DNA of 64,000 bases, taken from positions 1-64,000 of the forward strand of contig DBQM01000016.1 of NCBI GenBank assembly GCA_002305725.1. The letters run 5' to 3'. Below the pieces are notes generated by a model. The model was given only the letters and a program-made list of their open reading frames with translations, made no database searches and had not been told where the DNA came from. Positions 27,505 through 35,363 of the stretch are shown here, one piece after another. The stretch's first letter is position 1. The number at the start of each line of letters is the position of its first letter. The translations under genes and the position numbers were made by a program. This DNA comes from Ruminococcus sp. UBA1394. Lineage in GTDB: Bacteria > Bacillota > Clostridia > Oscillospirales > Ruminococcaceae.

Positions 27505-27749
27505 TCTTTCTTTAATCAGATATGGCAGGAAAGTCTGCCTTAAATATTATTGCTCTGAAACTAAGCAATAAAAGTCCGATACCTAAAATATATCATAATC
27601 AAAAGCAAACTTCAATATAAATTTTCCTTTTTTCAGACACTTTTCAAACACTTCTACTCTTTATATAAACTTTACAAATTTTTAATCTTTCTTTTTGGCA
27701 GAATTAACAATATACCATGGTCAATAAAACACCGCAGAAAAATCACTCT

Positions 27750-28340
27750 TTATTCTTCCAGCATACCCTTGTCTGCCGCCCTGGAGATAATACTCATTAT
27801 ATACTCATATAATTCCTCTGAGCCGTTTTTTGTGCATTGGTTTCTGTCCTCCACCTGACTGCGCTTCACCTTGTGATTTTTCCACGAAACACCGCCCTTG
27901 GTGTAGTTCAGCAGAATAGGCTGTAATCTGTCAAGGACGCAGGCGAATTTCGATTCCGGAGTGTTCATTGCCTCAAATTCCTGCCACAGCGCTTTTAGTT
28001 CTGCGCACTGGTCCTCCGGCAGAATACCGAAAATCCTTTCTGCCGCTTTTGTTTCCCTGTCGGCTTTGGTTTTGTACCCTTCGTCGTCGTAGCAGTAGGT
28101 ATCACCGGCGTCTATCTCGACAATATCGTGTATCAGAACCATTTTTATGGTTTTCAGCACGTCAATTTTCTCGTTTGAATATTCGCTGAGCAAAAACGCA
28201 AGCATTGCAAGATGCCAGCTGTGTTCAGCGTCATTTTCCTGTCTGTCCTCATTTATGAGCAGGGTTTGGCGCTTTATGGATTTAAGCTTGTCGATTTCTT
28301 TGATAAATTCTATCTGCTTTTCAAGTCTTTCACTAAACAT
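27750..28340 (-). CDS. HD-domain hydrolase, YfbR-like
   Basis: 196 residues. The metal-binding HD pattern is visible: H in NDAEHSWHLAM, HD in VLIHDIVEIDAGDTY, and the distal Asp in CVLDRLQPIL. The pattern and length match the YfbR/HD_3 group, which includes 5'-deoxynucleotidases. Substrate is uncertain. It lies 11 bp downstream of an SDR gene in the same direction. Confidence 0.85.
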   Translation of the reverse strand: MFSERLEKQIEFIKEIDKLKSIKRQTLLINEDRQENDAEHSWHLAMLAFLLSEYSNEKIDVLKTIKMVLIHDIVEIDAGDTYCYDDEGYKTKADRETKAAERIFGILPEDQCAELKALWQEFEAMNTPESKFACVLDRLQPILLNYTKGGVSWKNHKVKRSQVEDRNQCTKNGSEELYEYIMSIISRAADKGMLEE

Positions 28341-28351
28341 AGTAATACTCC

Positions 28352-29071
28352 TTATATAACAAATCCGCCGTTTACGCCTAAAATCTGCCCCGTTATAAAA
28401 CCGGCTGAATCAGACGCTAAAAACGCAGCTGCTCCGGCGATATCTTCGGGTGTGCCGAGTTTCTGGAGGGGCGTTTCCTCTTTGAGAATGTTCAGTTCCT
28501 CCTCGCTGTACTGTGCATTCATATCGGTCATAATAACTCCGGGGGCAATGCAGTTTACGGTTATTCCCGACGGTCCGAGCTCCTTTGCAAGCGCTTTGGT
28601 AAAGCCGATAACTGCCGCCTTTGTGGCTGAGTAATGCACCTCGCATGACGCTCCCACTTCTCCCCACATAGATGAAATATTTATTATTCTGCCGTGTTTT
28701 TGTCTTACCATGTAAGGTACTGCGTGGCGGGTACAGTTAAAAACGCCCCTCAGATTCACATCAAGTATGTTCTGCTCCTGTTCGGGGGTGATATCGGTGA
28801 AAAGACCGGTTACTGAAATTCCGGCGTTGTTCACAAGGACGTCGATACCGCCGCATTTTTCGTATGCGGTTTCTGTCATTCTTTTAACGGCGTCGCTGTC
28901 GGATACGTCGGCACAGAACGCTATACCTCCGGTTTCAGCCGCAATCTGTTCGGCGCTCGTGCGGCTGTTAAGATAGTTTATGACCGGAATGTATCCGGCA
29001 TTCGCAAGGGTATATGCCACCGCTTTGCCGATACCTCTTGACGCTCCTGTTATTATGGCTGCTTTTTTCAT
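28352..29071 (-). CDS. Short-chain dehydrogenase, FabG-like
   Basis: 239 residues with the NAD(P)-binding TGASRGIG at the N-terminus, NNAGIS and the catalytic Ser...YSATK. It is most like 3-oxoacyl-ACP reductases, but the gene is not within a fatty-acid cluster, so the substrate is open. It is followed by the HD hydrolase gene, probably as a two-gene operon. R2 repeat copy D lies in its upstream region. Confidence 0.85.
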   Translation of the reverse strand: MKKAAIITGASRGIGKAVAYTLANAGYIPVINYLNSRTSAEQIAAETGGIAFCADVSDSDAVKRMTETAYEKCGGIDVLVNNAGISVTGLFTDITPEQEQNILDVNLRGVFNCTRHAVPYMVRQKHGRIINISSMWGEVGASCEVHYSATKAAVIGFTKALAKELGPSGITVNCIAPGVIMTDMNAQYSEEELNILKEETPLQKLGTPEDIAGAAAFLASDSAGFITGQILGVNGGFVI

Positions 29072-29104
29072 AATTTTTCCTCTGTGAAATTTTAGTCTGT
29101 TTAT

Positions 29105-29240
29105 ATTGCTCCACCAATTAAACCTTGCTAAATTGGCGGAGCAATATTACTATTTAAAGTGCCATTTTGCTCGCCGCTAAGGCGGCAACCGCAAAATATG
29201 GCAAATAGATTTCGGCAAGCTTTACTTACCTCATCTATAT
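29105..29240 (+). repeat. R2 multi-hairpin repeat, copy D
   Basis: Hairpin 1: ATTGCTCC-a-CCAATT / AATTGG-c-GGAGCAAT (29105-29119/29130-29144). Hairpin 2: GCCATTTTGC / GCAAAATATGGC (29161-29170/29191-29202) around an inner CGCC/GGCG. Hairpin 3: GGCAAG / CTTACC (29214-29230). Copies at 54557-54702 and 56057-56145. Confidence 0.75.
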
Positions 29241-29274
29241 GATATCATATTTTCCGGAAAAATCAACAGGGGAG

Positions 29275-29303
29275 TTGAAGAAAAATTCAAAATGTGGTAT
29301 AAT
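29275..29303 (+). promoter_or_regulatory. Promoter of the small membrane protein gene
   Basis: TTGAAG (29275-29280) and TATAAT (29298-29303), spacer 17 bp. Confidence 0.6.
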
Positions 29304-29349
29304 TTATTTGAATTGAGATAAAGTGATATTTTGTGGAACAGGAGCAGAA

Positions 29350-29637
29350 ATGGACTGCATTAAATCTAAAATAATGAAAATACTATTTTGCGTTTCCTTT
29401 TTACCTATAACTGTTATAGTTATAATTTCAATATATTACTCTATTGTTGGTCATGCTTACTATGATTGGTTTGAACCTGATAAAGTTTCTCATATTGCTT
29501 ATGGATTGGAGGAATTTGTTGATTCTGTCACTTATTATGGAGGATACTTTACTTTACATATTCCCATACTGCCAATCAGCGTTTTTTATCAAATATTTTA
29601 TATCGCATTAATCCGAAAAAAGAAAACTGAACTCTGA
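29350..29637 (+). CDS. Small hypothetical membrane protein
   Basis: 95 residues from ATG 29350, chosen because GGAG (29341-29344) is 5 nt upstream; the in-frame codon at 29323 has no such site. Two hydrophobic segments (about residues 11-32 and 69-86) enclose an aromatic, acidic loop; the C-terminus is basic. Composition is more AT-rich than the neighbours, and R2 and R3 repeats flank it, which suggests an accessory gene. No family recognised. Confidence 0.6.
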   Translation: MDCIKSKIMKILFCVSFLPITVIVIISIYYSIVGHAYYDWFEPDKVSHIAYGLEEFVDSVTYYGGYFTLHIPILPISVFYQIFYIALIRKKKTEL

Positions 29638-29639
29638 CT

Positions 29640-29766
29640 TGTAGGGGACTGCGGTCGGTGACCCGACAGGACAATTCGCTGTAAAATTTACGGTATATGT
29701 TTCTTTGATACACGACCGGCAGCCATACAGAAAATCAAAGGGACGTCGTGGGCGCCGTCCCCTACA
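29640..29766. repeat. R3 repeat, unit 3
   Basis: Ends TGTAGGGG / CCCCTACA. The right part matches unit 2; the unit is longer (127 bp) because of extra central sequence. Confidence 0.7.
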
Positions 29767-29789
29767 ACAGCGTAAAATTTGAATTTTTG

Positions 29790-29860
29790 TGTAGGGGCGA
29801 CCATTGGTCGCCCGATTAAAAAATGTCCGGTATCACGGGCGAGCAATGCTCGCCCCTACA
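29790..29860. repeat. R3 repeat, unit 4
   Basis: A 71-bp element with TGTAGGGGCGACC ends and two inner palindromes. It is nearly the reverse complement of unit 1 at 21636. Confidence 0.75.
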
Positions 29861-29924
29861 AAATTTATCATGAAAATTCTGATTTATAAAAACAAGAGCA
29901 AAAAAACTCAGAACGGAGAAAATT

Positions 29925-30320
29925 ATGAAAGAAATCAAAACCGGTATGAATTCAACCGCAGAAACAACAGTTACAGCTGAAAAACTTGCGTCAGCAGTAG
30001 GCAGCGGCTCTCTTGACGTCTTTGCAACGCCGATGATGACTGCACTCATGGAAAAAGCCGCCGCAGCAGCTGTGGCAGAGGCAATGGAAAACGACGAAAC
30101 TACAGTCGGAACAATGCTGAACATCAGCCACACAGCCGCAACTTCGCTTGGAATGAAAGTTAAGGCATACGCCGAAGTTACCGAGGTAAACGGCAGGGAA
30201 ATCACCTTTAAGGTTTCCGCAGAGGACGAAAAGGGCGAGATCGGAAACGGCGTACATAAGCGCTTTGTGGTTTTCGGCGAAAAATTTATGGCTAAGACAA
30301 ACGCAAAAGCTGAAAAATAA
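29925..30320 (+). CDS. FlK-like hotdog thioesterase
   Basis: 131 residues. The residues Thr35, Glu43 and His69 have the same spacing (8 and 26) as the catalytic Thr42-Glu50-His76 of fluoroacetyl-CoA thioesterase FlK. The segments FATPMMTALMEKAA and NISHTAATSLGMKVKA are typical of this thioesterase-like family. It probably hydrolyses a small acyl-CoA; there is no sign of fluoroacetate metabolism. CGGAG precedes the ATG. It stands alone behind two R3 repeats. Confidence 0.8.
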   Translation: MKEIKTGMNSTAETTVTAEKLASAVGSGSLDVFATPMMTALMEKAAAAAVAEAMENDETTVGTMLNISHTAATSLGMKVKAYAEVTEVNGREITFKVSAEDEKGEIGNGVHKRFVVFGEKFMAKTNAKAEK

Positions 30321-30410
30321 AGCTGAATTATTTCTGATTTTCCGGCAATAATATCAATGCGGTGTGATACCGCTTAAATACAGCTGCCGTCTGCTGAAAA
30401 AGGCGGAACT

Positions 30411-30443
30411 GCATTTATAAAATGTGCATTGTTTTATAAATGC
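30411..30443 (+). promoter_or_regulatory. Perfect 12-bp hairpin before the Gln/Asn-rich ORF
   Basis: GCATTTATAAAA / TTTTATAAATGC (30411-30422/30432-30443) ends 7 nt before the GGAG of the small ORF. It may control its translation or mRNA stability. Confidence 0.45.
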
Positions 30444-30460
30444 GGTCAATGGAGTTAGCC

Positions 30461-30598
30461 ATGAATAATCAGAGAAATGAACAGCAGAACAACCAGAACA
30501 ATCAGAACGGCCAGAACAGACAGAATAACCAGAATGGTCAGAACCAGAAAAACCAGCAGAACAACTCACAGAACAACAGACAGCAGAACAATCAGTAA
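30461..30598 (+). CDS. 45-residue Gln/Asn-rich peptide
   Basis: Starts ATG 30461 with GGAG at 30451-30454. Of 45 residues about 20 are Asn and 16 Gln, the rest mainly Arg, Lys, Gly and Ser, with a repeated N-Q-N pattern. There is no hydrophobic segment. A perfect hairpin precedes it and a terminator follows, so it has the layout of a complete small gene. Low-complexity composition makes family assignment impossible. It could be a storage or spore-type peptide, a prion-like peptide, or a chance frame. Confidence 0.5.
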   Translation: MNNQRNEQQNNQNNQNGQNRQNNQNGQNQKNQQNNSQNNRQQNNQ

Positions 30599-30613
30599 TT
30601 CAAAATTTTACCC

Positions 30614-30640
30614 AAAAGTCCGCAGTTTATGCGGGCTTTT
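30614..30640 (+). terminator. Terminator after the Gln/Asn-rich ORF
   Basis: AAAAGTCCGCA / TGCGGGCTTTT (30614-30624/30630-30640), 11-bp stem with one G-U pair and a T-rich tail. Confidence 0.75.
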
Positions 30641-30714
30641 TGTTTTGCAGAATATTATGCGATTTTGACTTAAAAATCAGCTTTATGTTTGGGAAAAATT
30701 ATATAAAAAGGAAA

Positions 30715-30743
30715 TTGACTTTCGATATTTTCAATGATACAAT
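30715..30743 (+). promoter_or_regulatory. Promoter of dockerin gene 1
   Basis: TTGACT (30715-30720) and TACAAT (30738-30743), spacer 17 bp, extended -10 TGA. The leader is about 85 nt. Confidence 0.6.
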
Positions 30744-30833
30744 TATTAATATAGATAAGTGTATATTCAGACTTGTCTTATAGGAAGTCCAAATCGATCG
30801 GGTAATATATTAAATGGTAAAGGAGAGGTAAAA

Positions 30834-32378
30834 ATGGATTTTAAGAAAAAACTTGCGGTTGTACTTTCAGCTGCAACAGTCCTTATGTCAGCAGTTCCGG
30901 CTCTGAGTGTTTCTGGTGCAGCTGCCGGATACATTAAGGGCGACATTGACGGTGACGGTAAAGTCGGCACAGCTGATATCGTTGCTGTTTCAAACTACAT
31001 TACAGGCAAGGGTGAACTGACTGAAGATCAGCTTATTATTGCCGATATGAACGATGACGGCGTTGTCAATGTATTTGACCAGCTGCTTATCAGAAGAACA
31101 GTGCTTGAAATCAGAGATGTTGTTGAAGTTCCTGAGGAAACTGATCCGACAGAGCCTACAACAGAGGAACCTTCATATGAGCCTACAGAAGTTCCTACAG
31201 AGGCACCAACAGAGGCTCCTACTGAAGCTGAAACAACTCTTGCTACTGACCCGACAGAGCCTGTTACTGATGTAACAGAAGAAGTTACAACAGAAGCTAC
31301 AGAAGTTGTTACTACAATCGTAACAGAAGAGGTTACAACAGTTGCTACTGACGTAACAGAGGAAGTTACAACAGAGGGTACAACAGTTGTTACAACAGCT
31401 GGCACAGAAGTTGTTACAACAATCGTAACAGAGGAAGTTACAACAGAGGGTACAACAGTTGTTACAACAGCCGGTACAGAAGTTGTTACAACAATCGCAA
31501 CAGAGGAAGTGACAACAGAGGGTACAACAGTTGTTACAACAGCTGAAACAGAAGTTGTTACTACAATTGAAACAGAGCCTGTTACAACAGTTGTTACCAC
31601 AACAGAGGCTAATCCTTATGCATTCCCATACGAGGCAAACATTGACCCTGCTAACACAGACAGTGTTGACGGCGTTAAGTTTGCAGTAAGCGCTGATGAG
31701 GGTATTGTATACAGCGGTGCAGTACAGTTCTTTGTTGACGGAGAACACTTTGACGTTGAATACAGCAGTGCAGACGCAGTTGACGGCGTAATCACTGTAG
31801 ATACTCCTTCTACAATTACTGACCCGGCAGCTGTTACACTTATCAAGATTTGCAAATACTGGCAGAGCGATAATGAAGCAAGTGTTGTTCTTACAGATGT
31901 TAAGGTTATAATCGACGGCGTGGAAACAGACCCTTACGTTGAACCTGCAAAAACAGTTGAGTCAGCTGCTGCAATGATGGGAATGCTTGGTTCAAATGAG
32001 TTCTGGTCAGTTGATAAACTTCCGGAAGGTTCAGTTGTTCCGACAGTTACAAAGAACGGAACATACACAGCCAAGCTGGTTCTTGATAAAGCAACAGGTT
32101 CAGTTGAATTCCTTATCGTTGCTCTTGACGGACTGAAAGCTGAAGATTTTGCAGACCTTAAAATCACTGTTGATGAAATCCTGGTTGACGGCGAAGTACT
32201 CACAACAGCTGATTTAAGCAAGGCTGTTATCAATGGATACAAGGAAGGCTCATTTGACGGAACACGTATCTATCTGACAGATACATTTACTAATACTGGA
32301 GCAGCTGTTGTTCCGGCTGATACTGTCATTGAAAACAGCATTGAAGTTACATTTACTGTAAGCGGTATTAACGACTAA
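30834..32378 (+). CDS. Secreted dockerin protein with Thr/Val/Glu repeat linker
   Basis: 514 residues from ATG 30834 (AGGAGAGG just upstream). A signal peptide (about 1-30, ending near SGAAA) is followed by a type I dockerin with two calcium-loop segments, GDIDGDGKVGTADI and ADMNDDGVVNVFD. A long linker (about 105-260) rich in Thr, Val, Glu and Pro contains three exact-period 24-residue repeats. The C-terminal ~250 residues look like two beta-rich modules (first KFAVSADEGIVYSGAVQFFV, then a module ending ENSIEVTFTVSG), of unknown family. Dockerins bind cohesins of a scaffoldin, so this is probably a cellulosome-type or cell-surface component. Confidence 0.85.
   Translation: MDFKKKLAVVLSAATVLMSAVPALSVSGAAAGYIKGDIDGDGKVGTADIVAVSNYITGKGELTEDQLIIADMNDDGVVNVFDQLLIRRTVLEIRDVVEVPEETDPTEPTTEEPSYEPTEVPTEAPTEAPTEAETTLATDPTEPVTDVTEEVTTEATEVVTTIVTEEVTTVATDVTEEVTTEGTTVVTTAGTEVVTTIVTEEVTTEGTTVVTTAGTEVVTTIATEEVTTEGTTVVTTAETEVVTTIETEPVTTVVTTTEANPYAFPYEANIDPANTDSVDGVKFAVSADEGIVYSGAVQFFVDGEHFDVEYSSADAVDGVITVDTPSTITDPAAVTLIKICKYWQSDNEASVVLTDVKVIIDGVETDPYVEPAKTVESAAAMMGMLGSNEFWSVDKLPEGSVVPTVTKNGTYTAKLVLDKATGSVEFLIVALDGLKAEDFADLKITVDEILVDGEVLTTADLSKAVINGYKEGSFDGTRIYLTDTFTNTGAAVVPADTVIENSIEVTFTVSGIND
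31362..31577 (+). repeat. Three 72-bp tandem repeats in the dockerin linker
   Basis: Copies begin at 31362, 31434 and 31506, each encoding EVTTEGTTVVTT followed by A-x-T-E-V-V-T-T-I-x-T-E. They differ at only a few bases, suggesting recent duplication. Long minus-strand frames here are by-products of the repeats. Confidence 0.9.
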
Positions 32379-32413
32379 TTAAAGGTTTGAAATATATTAT
32401 CCGTCGATACGAG

Positions 32414-32444
32414 AAAAGCACTTTTCACTAAGAAAAGTGCTTTT
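32414..32444 (+). terminator. Terminator of dockerin gene 1
   Basis: AAAAGCACTTTTC / GAAAAGTGCTTTT (32414-32426/32432-32444), T5 tail. Confidence 0.85.
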
Positions 32445-32490
32445 TGTTTGTGTACATATACGATTTATGTGCAACGTTAATAAAAAAATA

Positions 32491-32519
32491 TTGACATTAA
32501 ACGTTTAAAATGTTAAAAT
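32491..32519 (+). promoter_or_regulatory. Promoter of dockerin gene 2
   Basis: TTGACA (32491-32496) and TAAAAT (32514-32519), spacer 17 bp, extended -10 TGT. AGGAGG lies before the ATG at 32549. Confidence 0.7.
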
Positions 32520-32548
32520 GAAATATATTGGAATAGGAGGATGAAAAT

Positions 32549-33871
32549 ATGCACTTAAAAAAGAAAATTTCTGCATTTTTATCCGCTGCATTAGTGATAA
32601 CCTCGCTATCGGGCGGTATTTATGCAGAAGAAGGTATGGCCGGCAAAAAAATCAAAGGCGATATCACCAGGGATTACAGCGTTTCAGCTGCTGACGTTGT
32701 GGCGCTGAATCATTGCCTGCTGGGTAAGGCTGTTCTTGAAGAAGATGACCTGTACTATGCAGACATGAACAAAGATAATGTAATAAATATCTTTGACGAA
32801 GCCCTGCTGAGAAAAACTGTACTTGGCGAGCGTGAGCTTGAGTTTGAGGAGGAAAATCCGACAGAACCTCCGACTGAACAGCCAACAGAGCCTGAAACGA
32901 CAGAACCAACTACAGAACCACCTACAGAGCCGCCGACTGAACCGCCAACCGAACCACCGACAGAACCAGTCACCACCACAGTTACTGAACCTCAGACTAC
33001 TGTTGTGACTACCACCACAGCAATACAGCAGATTGATTTAAGCGATATGCCGTCTGAGTATTCGTACGCTCTTGACTGGGTATGGGAAAACAGAATTTCA
33101 AAGGAAAATTCTACTGCAAGATGGAATACTATTTTTGACCAGATAGTTGCAGGAGAGGGTACACTTAATTATGTTGTAAGATGGCAGTCCTATAAGACCC
33201 TTTCACTGGAGCAAAGACAGAAGTTTGAAGAGATGCTTGAAACATCTGTCAACAACTGGACTGACTATCTTGTAGGCTATGACGGCTGGAAGTATGACCA
33301 TGTATACGTGTCCATCGTAGGCTGGGCTGTAATTGACGAGAATACTATTCTTGACAGACAGCCGGACGAAATAATCTACACAAATCTTACTCCGTATGAC
33401 AGCCAGTATGATACATCCAACGGCAGGGAGGAGATTCCGGACGTTCTTCCTAATGCCCCTGACGAGCTTTCAAGAATGTATCATTTCGATACCGGAATAG
33501 GCTTTGATTATCCGGGCGGACTTGACAAGCGTTTTGATATGTATATGTGGGCAACGCAGGGATTCCCGGATATCGGCGGCTGCGGCGGCGACTGGGGACA
33601 GCGTCTTTCCGACAACGCATATCTGAATATGCTGGACGGCAGCGGAATCCATGTATTTGAGCATGAGCTTGGCCACGGTTTCGGAATAACCGACTTTTAC
33701 GGCGGTGAGGGTGAATCAGACGGATTCCCGCCGGGAGGATTCCCAGAGCCGACAATCATGATGGCAGGAAATTCAGCTGAAATAACCAATTATGACGGCT
33801 GGCAGCTCAGATATATCTGGAGCAAGATCAAGGACGAAACAAACGCTAACGGTACAAGACGTTTCAACTGA
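32549..33871 (+). CDS. Secreted dockerin-linked metzincin-like zinc protease
   Basis: 440 residues. Signal peptide (about 1-27), dockerin module (about 33-95, first loop GDITRDYSVSAAD partly degenerate, second ADMNKDNVINIFD), a Pro/Thr/Glu linker (about 100-150), then a ~280-residue domain. That domain holds HELGHGFGITD, i.e. HExxHxxGxxD, and a downstream Met-turn-like MMAGNS. These are metzincin features with Asp as third zinc ligand. It suggests an extracellular protease, or a fold relative, tethered to a scaffoldin. It has its own promoter and terminator and lies directly after another dockerin gene. Confidence 0.82.
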   Translation: MHLKKKISAFLSAALVITSLSGGIYAEEGMAGKKIKGDITRDYSVSAADVVALNHCLLGKAVLEEDDLYYADMNKDNVINIFDEALLRKTVLGERELEFEEENPTEPPTEQPTEPETTEPTTEPPTEPPTEPPTEPPTEPVTTTVTEPQTTVVTTTTAIQQIDLSDMPSEYSYALDWVWENRISKENSTARWNTIFDQIVAGEGTLNYVVRWQSYKTLSLEQRQKFEEMLETSVNNWTDYLVGYDGWKYDHVYVSIVGWAVIDENTILDRQPDEIIYTNLTPYDSQYDTSNGREEIPDVLPNAPDELSRMYHFDTGIGFDYPGGLDKRFDMYMWATQGFPDIGGCGGDWGQRLSDNAYLNMLDGSGIHVFEHELGHGFGITDFYGGEGESDGFPPGGFPEPTIMMAGNSAEITNYDGWQLRYIWSKIKDETNANGTRRFN

Positions 33872-33883
33872 ATAAAAAAATTG

Positions 33884-33910
33884 AGCGGACGTGAAAAGCG
33901 TCCGCTTTTA
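33884..33910 (+). terminator. Terminator of dockerin gene 2
   Basis: AGCGGACG / CGTCCGCT (33884-33891/33899-33906) with a T-rich tail. The right arm and tail are part of a 30-bp exact duplication. Confidence 0.8.
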
Positions 33911-33986
33911 TTTTTTAAAAAGGGTGTAGCACTTACAAATGCAACAAAGGTTGTACGAAAAGCGTCCGCTTTTATTTTTTAAAAAG
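33893..33986 (+). repeat. 30-bp direct duplication of the terminator's right half
   Basis: An identical 30-mer, starting GAAAAGCGTCCGC, occurs at 33893-33922 and 33957-33986. The second copy lacks the left stem arm, so it cannot form the same hairpin. Confidence 0.85.
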
Positions 33987-33998
33987 CCTTAAAATAAA

Positions 33999-34022
33999 GG
34001 GCGACCAATGGTCGCCCCTACA
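33999..34022. repeat. R3 repeat, half unit
   Basis: GGGCGACCAATGGTCGCC followed by CCTACA: one end of an R3 unit without its partner, located just after the natB-like stop codon. Confidence 0.65.
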
Positions 34023-34031
34023 AATGTCAGC

Positions 34032-35363
34032 TTATTTATGCTTTGATCTGAATTTCTTTTTCTGACCAAAATTGAGTGAAATTGTAAAAATCTTGTCGGA
34101 AGTGAAGATTCTGACCGCAAAGAACATACACACAATAAACAGCAAAAACTGATAGGCAAGTCCGAACCAGTAAAGATTCATGTTTCCGAACATTATGTTG
34201 TTCATGGCGTTGAATGTGTGAGTAAACGGGATTGCGTAGACAAGTGTTCTCGCAACAGGGGAGAGCATATTGATGTCATAGAGCATTGAAACAAAGTAAG
34301 GAACCATTGCAAGCACCATGATAGGCATGAGCATAGTCTGTGCAGACTTTGTGTCATTTACAAGCGCACCGAGAATAAGAGATGCGGCAAGGCAGATAAC
34401 GATTGTCATGAACATCTGAAGTCCTACAAGAATAAATCCCGATATTCCGATTTTAAGACCAAGCTCTTTCATGATATCGTTTATGGTAAGTGCAGAACCT
34501 ACTACATCGGCATTGTTCACCGCACCGTCAAGCATAGAACCCATATATCCATAGAATCCTACCATATAAACCGCCGCATTGATAATGGCAACTATTGCGG
34601 CTGCAAGCATTTTTGCACCCAGTACTGAAATTCTTGAAACAGGTGCAGAAAGGAGCGTTTCAAGGGTCTTGTCGATTTTTTCAGTAGAAATTGCGGAAAT
34701 AATCATCTGAGAAGTAAACATAACAAGTATGAACACAACAATCGGAATAAGCATTCCCTGTGACTGTATCATACCCGTAAGTATTTCCGGACTTACAACA
34801 GCTGATTTGCCGTTTACAACTGTAACTTCACTGATATTTAAAGGTACTTCAATTTTGCCGATTTCGTCTTCGCTTAAACCTTTCTGGGTCATAAACTCTT
34901 TTTTGACTATATCGCTTATTATCTCCGCAGCAGCAGAGGTCTTGTCACTCATTGAAGCAAGCGCAGATGTGGATTTCAGTGAGGTTATTAGCTCAAGTCC
35001 GACGGAAACAGTATTGTCACCGGAAGCAGAATCCAGTGCTTCATCTGTAAATCCCTTTGGAATAATGATAAGACTGTCGCAGCCGGCACTTTCCAGCAGC
35101 TTTGCCCTGTCACTATTATCCTCATTGACACGGTTTACCTCAAATCCGGCAGATTCAAGAGAGGAGATGATGCTTCGTGTAAACTCTGTATCGTCCCTGT
35201 CGCTGATGTTCACCGTACCGGTTTCCGAGGTGGCGTCGTCCATGACATTTGACATCATATTGCCGACAGACATAAGCAGACCAACAGTAACAACAAGTCC
35301 GATTATCATCTGAACATTTATAAGTTCATGCAGTTCCTTTTTGAGCAGATTCAGAAACTTCAT
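34032..35363 (-). CDS. ABC-2 type transporter permease, NatB-like
   Basis: 443 residues. One N-terminal transmembrane helix (about 15-38), a large extracytoplasmic domain (to about 205), then five or six helices. This is the NatB/YhaP plan of ABC-2 permeases involved in Na or drug efflux. MLMPIMVLAMVPYFVSML and the IDKTLETLLSAPVS cytoplasmic coupling segment are family-like. It overlaps the ATPase gene by 4 bp, so the two make one transporter. Confidence 0.85.
   Translation of the reverse strand: MKFLNLLKKELHELINVQMIIGLVVTVGLLMSVGNMMSNVMDDATSETGTVNISDRDDTEFTRSIISSLESAGFEVNRVNEDNSDRAKLLESAGCDSLIIIPKGFTDEALDSASGDNTVSVGLELITSLKSTSALASMSDKTSAAAEIISDIVKKEFMTQKGLSEDEIGKIEVPLNISEVTVVNGKSAVVSPEILTGMIQSQGMLIPIVVFILVMFTSQMIISAISTEKIDKTLETLLSAPVSRISVLGAKMLAAAIVAIINAAVYMVGFYGYMGSMLDGAVNNADVVGSALTINDIMKELGLKIGISGFILVGLQMFMTIVICLAASLILGALVNDTKSAQTMLMPIMVLAMVPYFVSMLYDINMLSPVARTLVYAIPFTHTFNAMNNIMFGNMNLYWFGLAYQFLLFIVCMFFAVRIFTSDKIFTISLNFGQKKKFRSKHK

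Noticed and set aside
31362..31577. Direct repeats as a CRISPR or VNTR outside genes
   Set aside because: The 72-bp period is in frame and continues the protein linker.
31173..31748. 191-codon Cys/Asn-rich frame on the minus strand, and a 190-codon Val/Ser/Thr frame at 31028-31600
   Set aside because: Both are by-products of the Thr/Val-encoding repeats of the dockerin linker; no ribosome binding site, and composition mirrors the repeat in another frame.
32755..32979. Gly/Ser/Val repeat frame on the minus strand within the second dockerin gene
   Set aside because: Shadow of the Pro/Thr/Glu linker codons; no start signal.
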